Assembly (NCBI GenBank): GCA_013306675.1
Contig: JABLUY010000016.1
Coordinates: 210,465 to 274,464, forward strand
Length of the DNA stretch: 64,000 nt
Direction of reading: 5' to 3'
Source: Thraustochytrium sp. TN22
Lineage: Eukaryota > Sar > Bigyra > Thraustochytrida > Thraustochytriidae
A model generated the notes under the pieces. That model saw only the letters and a program-made list of their open reading frames with translations, made no database searches and was not told the DNA's origin. Each line of letters opens with the position of its first letter. The first letter of the stretch is position 1. This document shows positions 60,213 to 64,000 of this stretch, piece by piece. A program made the position numbers and the translations under genes.

Positions 60213-61256
60213 TTAGCACTCGGCAAAGGAGGCAAAGGAGGCAGCTTTCTTCATCTTGAGAACGTGCACCATGCCGGATGCGTCACCAGCAACAATTGTG
60301 GCGCCCTGACGGACGCAATCTCTAATGGCATGATCCGTGGTGAAGCCCGCCCGGCCATCGGCAGGCAGGATCTTGACTTGATTTGCCACCTCATCCGCAA
60401 GGGCGTGGCGCCCCCACTCCAGACGCGTCGCCGTGGCTTGAGCGTCCACTTGCGCACCGGTCTGCAGGTCCCAGTGCAGCACGGTGCCGCTGCCGTCCTT
60501 GCTGGTGATGATGCCGCCGTCCAAAGCCACGCTGTTGACGGAATCAGTGTGCCCCTCGAGCACGTGCAGCATTTGGCCGGTGTGAGCGTCCCACACGCGC
60601 ACCGTGTTGTCGTCAGACCCAGACACGATCCGGTCGCCGTCCAAAGCCACGCTTAAGACGTTTGACGTGTGCCCCTCGAGCACGTGCAGCATTTGGCCGG
60701 TGTGAGCGTCCCACACGCGCACCGTGTTGTCGTCAGACCCAGACACGATCCGGTCGCCGTCCAAAGCCACGCTTAAGACGTTTGACGTGTGCCCCTCGAG
60801 CACGTGCAGCATTTGGCCGGTGTGAGCGTCCCACACGCGCACCGTGTTGTCATAAGACCCAGATACGACCCGATCGCCGTCCAAAGCCACACTTCCGACA
60901 TCGGATGTGTGCCTCTCGAGCGCGTACCGCATTTGGCCTGTGTGAGCGTCCCACACCCGCACCGTGGTGTCGTCCGAACCCGACACGATGCGGCGGCCGC
61001 CCAAAGCCACGCTCTTGACTTGCTCTGAGTGCCCCGCGAGCACGCACAGCATTTGGCCGGTGTGAGCGTCCCACACGCGCACCGTCGTGTCTTGAGATCC
61101 AGACACGATCCGGTCGTCTTGCAAAGCCACGCTGTTGACCCAATCAGTGTGCCCTTCAAGCACGTACAGCATTTGTCCGGTTTGAGCGTCCCACACGCGC
61201 ACCGTCATGTCTTCAGACCCAGACACGATCCGGTTGCCGTCCAAAGCCACACTGTT
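60213..61256 (-). pseudogene. C-terminal WD40 half, in frame with the TIR-NACHT gene after a TAA
   Basis: Same reading frame as the gene upstream, separated only by TAA at 61259-61257. It encodes the rest of WD repeat 5 and repeats 6-11 (HTGQML, HVLEGHTSNVLSVALDGDRI, SGSDDNTVRVWDAHTG), then two or three degenerate blades and a basic end (LKMKKAASFASFAEC). It has no ATG of its own near the break (the segment begins AAC AGT GTG GCT). Together with the upstream part it would make about 14 blades, i.e. two seven-bladed propellers. It is called a broken 3' part; readthrough, a sequencing error or an allelic null are alternatives. Confidence 0.65.
60547..60851. repeat. 120 bp WD40-coding repeats with exact identity
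   Basis: 60547-60731 is identical to 60667-60851, i.e. a 120 bp (40-codon) unit is repeated with no change over 185 positions. Adjacent units to both sides are more diverged copies of the same 120 bp period. Confidence 0.95.
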
Positions 61257-64000
61257 TTAATTAACTGCAGAGGTGTGCCCCATGAGAACGTGCAGCCTTT
61301 GGCCGTTATAAGCGCTCCATACGCGCACCGCCTTGTTTTCAGATCCAGACACGATCCGGTCGCAGTCTATAGCCACGCTGTTGACAGAATCAGCGTGCTC
61401 CTCGAGCACGTGCAGCACTTGGCCGTCGCGAACGTTCCACACGCGCACCGTGCTGTCCCAAGACCCAGACACGATCCGGCCGCCGTCCAAAGCCACGCTA
61501 GTGACTTCTAAAGTGTGCCCCACGAGCACGCGCAGCATTTGGCCGGTGTGAGCGTCCCACACGCGCACCGCATTGTCGTCAGACCCAGACACGATCCAGT
61601 CGCCGTCCAAAGCCACGCTGGTGACTGTCGAGGTGTGCCCCTCGAGGACGTGCAGCATTTGCCCGATGTGAGCGTCCCACACGCGCAATGTGTTGTCCAA
61701 AGAAGACCCAGACACAATCCGATCGCCGTGCAGAGCCACGCCGAAGACAGTGCTCTTGTGACCCCTGAGCACGTGCAAAAGCGGATCGCGCGGCGGGGCG
61801 AGGGACTGCTTGACGGGGCAGAGCCACGATTTTCGCGGCGGTTCGAGCGTGCGTCGCAGGGGGTGGTCGGAGTCGGTGATGCGTGCGAGGATCTGGCTGG
61901 CGAGCTGGTCTGGGTCGGTGGTTACGGCGAGCATAACCTTGCTCAAGAGTCGGGGTGTGTCGCTGCGGGCGTCGAGCTTGGCTCGTTGTGTGTCGCGAAG
62001 GACGCCGCCGATGAAGGCATGGCGATCGTTGGGCGAAGACTTGGCCGAAAGGAGCTTGTGGACCCAGTTGAAGTCGTCGAGCAGCTTGAGGGCGTCGTCC
62101 TGTCGCTCGCTCATGCCGAGGTGGAAGATGACGTGCTTGAGCGCGAAAGTGGTGCTGTCATTAAGCAGAACCTCGGCAAGCGTTGCGTGGCCTTGATCGC
62201 ACTTGACCTGGAGATTTCTGCCCGCGCGGGCCCGGTCGGCGAGGAAGTCGGGCATGGACTTGTGGATGAAGCGCACGGTGGTGCCGACCACGTCGAGGAG
62301 CTGAGCAGCCCTAGCGAGCAGCTCTTCGGCCTCAAGAATGTCGAGGCCGAGGACCTCGGCGGCAACGCTAACGGGCAATGGATCGCGCGCAGCGCACATG
62401 GCGCCGAGAAGGGCGCGGTAGACCTTCTTGTCGCCTTGCAGCGGCCCGTTGAGCAGCCTGCCGAAGTACTCCTCGTACATGGCGTCGAGGCCGGAGGGCA
62501 AGAGGCCGGCAAGCTGGTCGGCCGTCAGCTTGCTCACGCCGTCATCATGGAGCTTGTTGTGCAGCATGGCGGCGTACAAGAAGAGACCTTGCGCGCTCTC
62601 TTCGAGCTGGGGGAGGGCCTTGTTGAGCTCCGCGTCGCTGGCCATGAAGTCCTTGAGCTTGGCGCGGAGGAACTTGGCGACGTCGGCCTTGTTGCGCTCG
62701 TCATCGAGGTCGAGGATGAGCGGATCGTAGTGGAGCAGGCGCTCGCGGATCTCGTCCTCGGGCCTCGAGGCGACGAGGAGGCCGAGCCAGTCGGGCGTGC
62801 TGCGGCTCCACTCCTGGCGAATGATGCGGAGGAGCGCGTCGCGCTGCTCGGGGTCGGCCTCGTCCAGCGCGTCCAGCGCCACGATGACGCGCGTCGCGGG
62901 CCTGTCAACCTTGGAGCACGGCTCGGCGATGATGCGCTTGAACAGCGTGAGCGGGTCCTTGTGCTTGGTGGCGTTGGCGATGAGCTCCGGCGTGTACTGG
63001 TCGCGCAGGCCCGGGACGACCGCGGCGAGCTGGTTGGCGATGCTGAGCAGGCACACGAGCACGTCCTTCGCCTGCACGTCATGGTAGCGGAAGAAGTGGG
63101 CGGCGCCGATGATGTAACGCTGCGAGCGGGACAGGCGCTGCGAGACACGGGCCGTGATGGACCGCCGGGGCATCTCGGGCGCCGCTAGACCGAGCAGAAC
63201 GGCGCAGATGGTGGCGATGGTGACGGATTTGCCAAAGCCGGCAGGGCCGAGCATGGCCATGATGCGCGAGCCCCAGCCGGACTTTCTGGCCCAGTCTTCG
63301 AACTCGCGGAGGATCCAGAGCCGCGTCTCGGCCTGGTACTCGAGCGCCTTGGCGCGGCCTTCGAAGCGAAAGTCGTAGCCGAGCTTGAAGAGGGCCAGAG
63401 GCGGCGCCTGGGTCGCTGCCTGCTCGGGCGAACCGACGCCGGCCTTGGCGCGGATCATGCCGGCGAGCCTCAGCATGTCCTCCTCAAACTGAGCGTCCCC
63501 GTCGCCTGAAAAGCCGAAGTACAGGTTGCTTTCGAAGACCATGCCGACGACGCCGGTCCACCTGTTCTGGGGAGGGATGGACGACTCCATGACGACCGCG
63601 AGCATGCGCTCGGGCTTGAGGCGGCCAGCGTGGCGAAACTCCCGACGGCAGTTGTCGAGCATGTCGTCTCCGTTGACGGCATCGTAGTACTCCTGCGACA
63701 GGAACGCCACGAAGACGCCGCAGTCTTCAATATTCTTGGTCATGAAGTCCATGATGTCGCCCTGCAGGTCATGCTCGTCGAAGATGACCCTGATGCGCAG
63801 CTGCGCGTAGCGTGCCTGGAAGAACCGCGCGATCCGCGCCACGCGTGCGTGATTGCGCTTGCCCGGCCCCCACTTGTGCGACAAGAAGACGGTCACCTGC
63901 TCGAGCTCGAGCTCATCTCCGGCGTCCGCCTCGGGGGCGGTCGGCGGCGCGGCGTCCGGCGCCGCCGCGCGCGGCCGCGCCGTCGGCCAGAAGCGCGAGA
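61257..64000 (-). CDS. TIR-NACHT-WD40 STAND receptor (5' partial)
   Basis: Open from the right edge, so the start is outside the window. An Ala/Pro-rich lead-in is followed by a TIR domain (~63900-63420): VTVFLSHKWGPGKRNH, VIFDEHDLQGDIMDFM, VFVAFLSQEYYDAV and DNCRREFRHA, whose C-x-x-E matches the TIR NADase glutamate. The NACHT-type ATPase follows: Walker A GPAGFGKSVTI (~63250-63215), Walker B VIVALDALDEAD (~62890) and ASRPEDEIR (sensor-1-like), then helical domains with a VRFIHKSMPDFLAD motif as in NWD proteins. WD40 repeats begin at ~61780 (LHVLRGHKSTVFGVAL). The frame hits TAA at 61259 inside WD repeat 5. Architecture equals fungal HET-E/HET-D type NWD proteins with TIR in place of HET. 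Likely a cytoplasmic sensor with inducible NAD-cleaving output, inferred. Confidence 0.88.
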   Translation of the reverse strand, partial: SRFWPTARPRAAAPDAAPPTAPEADAGDELELEQVTVFLSHKWGPGKRNHARVARIARFFQARYAQLRIRVIFDEHDLQGDIMDFMTKNIEDCGVFVAFLSQEYYDAVNGDDMLDNCRREFRHAGRLKPERMLAVVMESSIPPQNRWTGVVGMVFESNLYFGFSGDGDAQFEEDMLRLAGMIRAKAGVGSPEQAATQAPPLALFKLGYDFRFEGRAKALEYQAETRLWILREFEDWARKSGWGSRIMAMLGPAGFGKSVTIATICAVLLGLAAPEMPRRSITARVSQRLSRSQRYIIGAAHFFRYHDVQAKDVLVCLLSIANQLAAVVPGLRDQYTPELIANATKHKDPLTLFKRIIAEPCSKVDRPATRVIVALDALDEADPEQRDALLRIIRQEWSRSTPDWLGLLVASRPEDEIRERLLHYDPLILDLDDERNKADVAKFLRAKLKDFMASDAELNKALPQLEESAQGLFLYAAMLHNKLHDDGVSKLTADQLAGLLPSGLDAMYEEYFGRLLNGPLQGDKKVYRALLGAMCAARDPLPVSVAAEVLGLDILEAEELLARAAQLLDVVGTTVRFIHKSMPDFLADRARAGRNLQVKCDQGHATLAEVLLNDSTTFALKHVIFHLGMSERQDDALKLLDDFNWVHKLLSAKSSPNDRHAFIGGVLRDTQRAKLDARSDTPRLLSKVMLAVTTDPDQLASQILARITDSDHPLRRTLEPPRKSWLCPVKQSLAPPRDPLLHVLRGHKSTVFGVALHGDRIVSGSSLDNTLRVWDAHIGQMLHVLEGHTSTVTSVALDGDWIVSGSDDNAVRVWDAHTGQMLRVLVGHTLEVTSVALDGGRIVSGSWDSTVRVWNVRDGQVLHVLEEHADSVNSVAIDCDRIVSGSENKAVRVWSAYNGQRLHVLMGHTSAVN

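Noticed and set aside
61247-61262. 14 nt GT...AG mini-intron explaining the TAA in the WD40 gene
   Set aside because: Removing GTTAATTAAAACAG would shift the frame and destroy the following well-conserved repeats.

Overview
This window is nuclear DNA of a very GC-rich, intron-poor unicellular eukaryote. The evidence is a divergent H2A/H2B pair, GT-AG introns, an axonemal-type dynein heavy chain (so a flagellated stage), a mitochondrial-type methionine aminopeptidase, a Y-family polymerase, a Rab GTPase and AMT ammonium transporters. Most genes are single-exon and long low-complexity spacers are common. The gene mix fits a stramenopile such as a thraustochytrid, because TIR modules with an FLSHxWG start and a CxxEF end are frequent in protists of that kind. 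This placement is inference; no marker in the window proves it.

Layout: 1-6.7 kb holds the N-terminal stem of a dynein heavy chain (minus, runs off the left edge), a small coiled-coil gene and a small three-exon gene. 7-13 kb has a T-poor leader, a KIX-domain coactivator-like gene and a secreted triple-VWA protein. 14.6-19.4 kb has a WDR83/MORG1-like protein, the histone pair with two copies of a perfect palindrome between them, and a SET-domain protein. 21-32.4 kb has a Rab with a huge N-terminal extension, an LRR protein, a four-domain fusion (two Apd1/AIM32-type 2Fe-2S thioredoxin-like domains plus two UMP-CMP kinase domains plus a tail anchor), methionine aminopeptidase and a pol eta-like polymerase. 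34.6-39.5 kb has an aldo-keto reductase fused to a 2-deoxy-scyllo-inosose-synthase-like cyclase, followed by a TTAA-flanked terminal-inverted-repeat element carrying a decayed Cys-rich gene. 44-51 kb has a pseudokinase and two tandem ammonium transporters.

The right end (52-64 kb) is a co-oriented minus-strand cluster that looks like an innate-immunity-type receptor locus. In transcription order it holds a TIR-NACHT-WD40 protein with near-identical WD repeats and an in-frame TAA in the propeller, an LRR-Roc-COR-TIR (ROCO) protein, and an LRR-only protein. In the last two, each leucine-rich repeat is one 84-93 nt exon bounded by phase-2 introns. I reconstructed all of their exon borders and both reading frames close exactly. 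Both TIR domains keep a Cys-x-x-Glu motif where TIR NADases carry their catalytic glutamate.

Exon borders were read by eye from GT-AG signals and repeat alignment. No alignment, search or transcript data were available, and start codons are choices stated in each entry.
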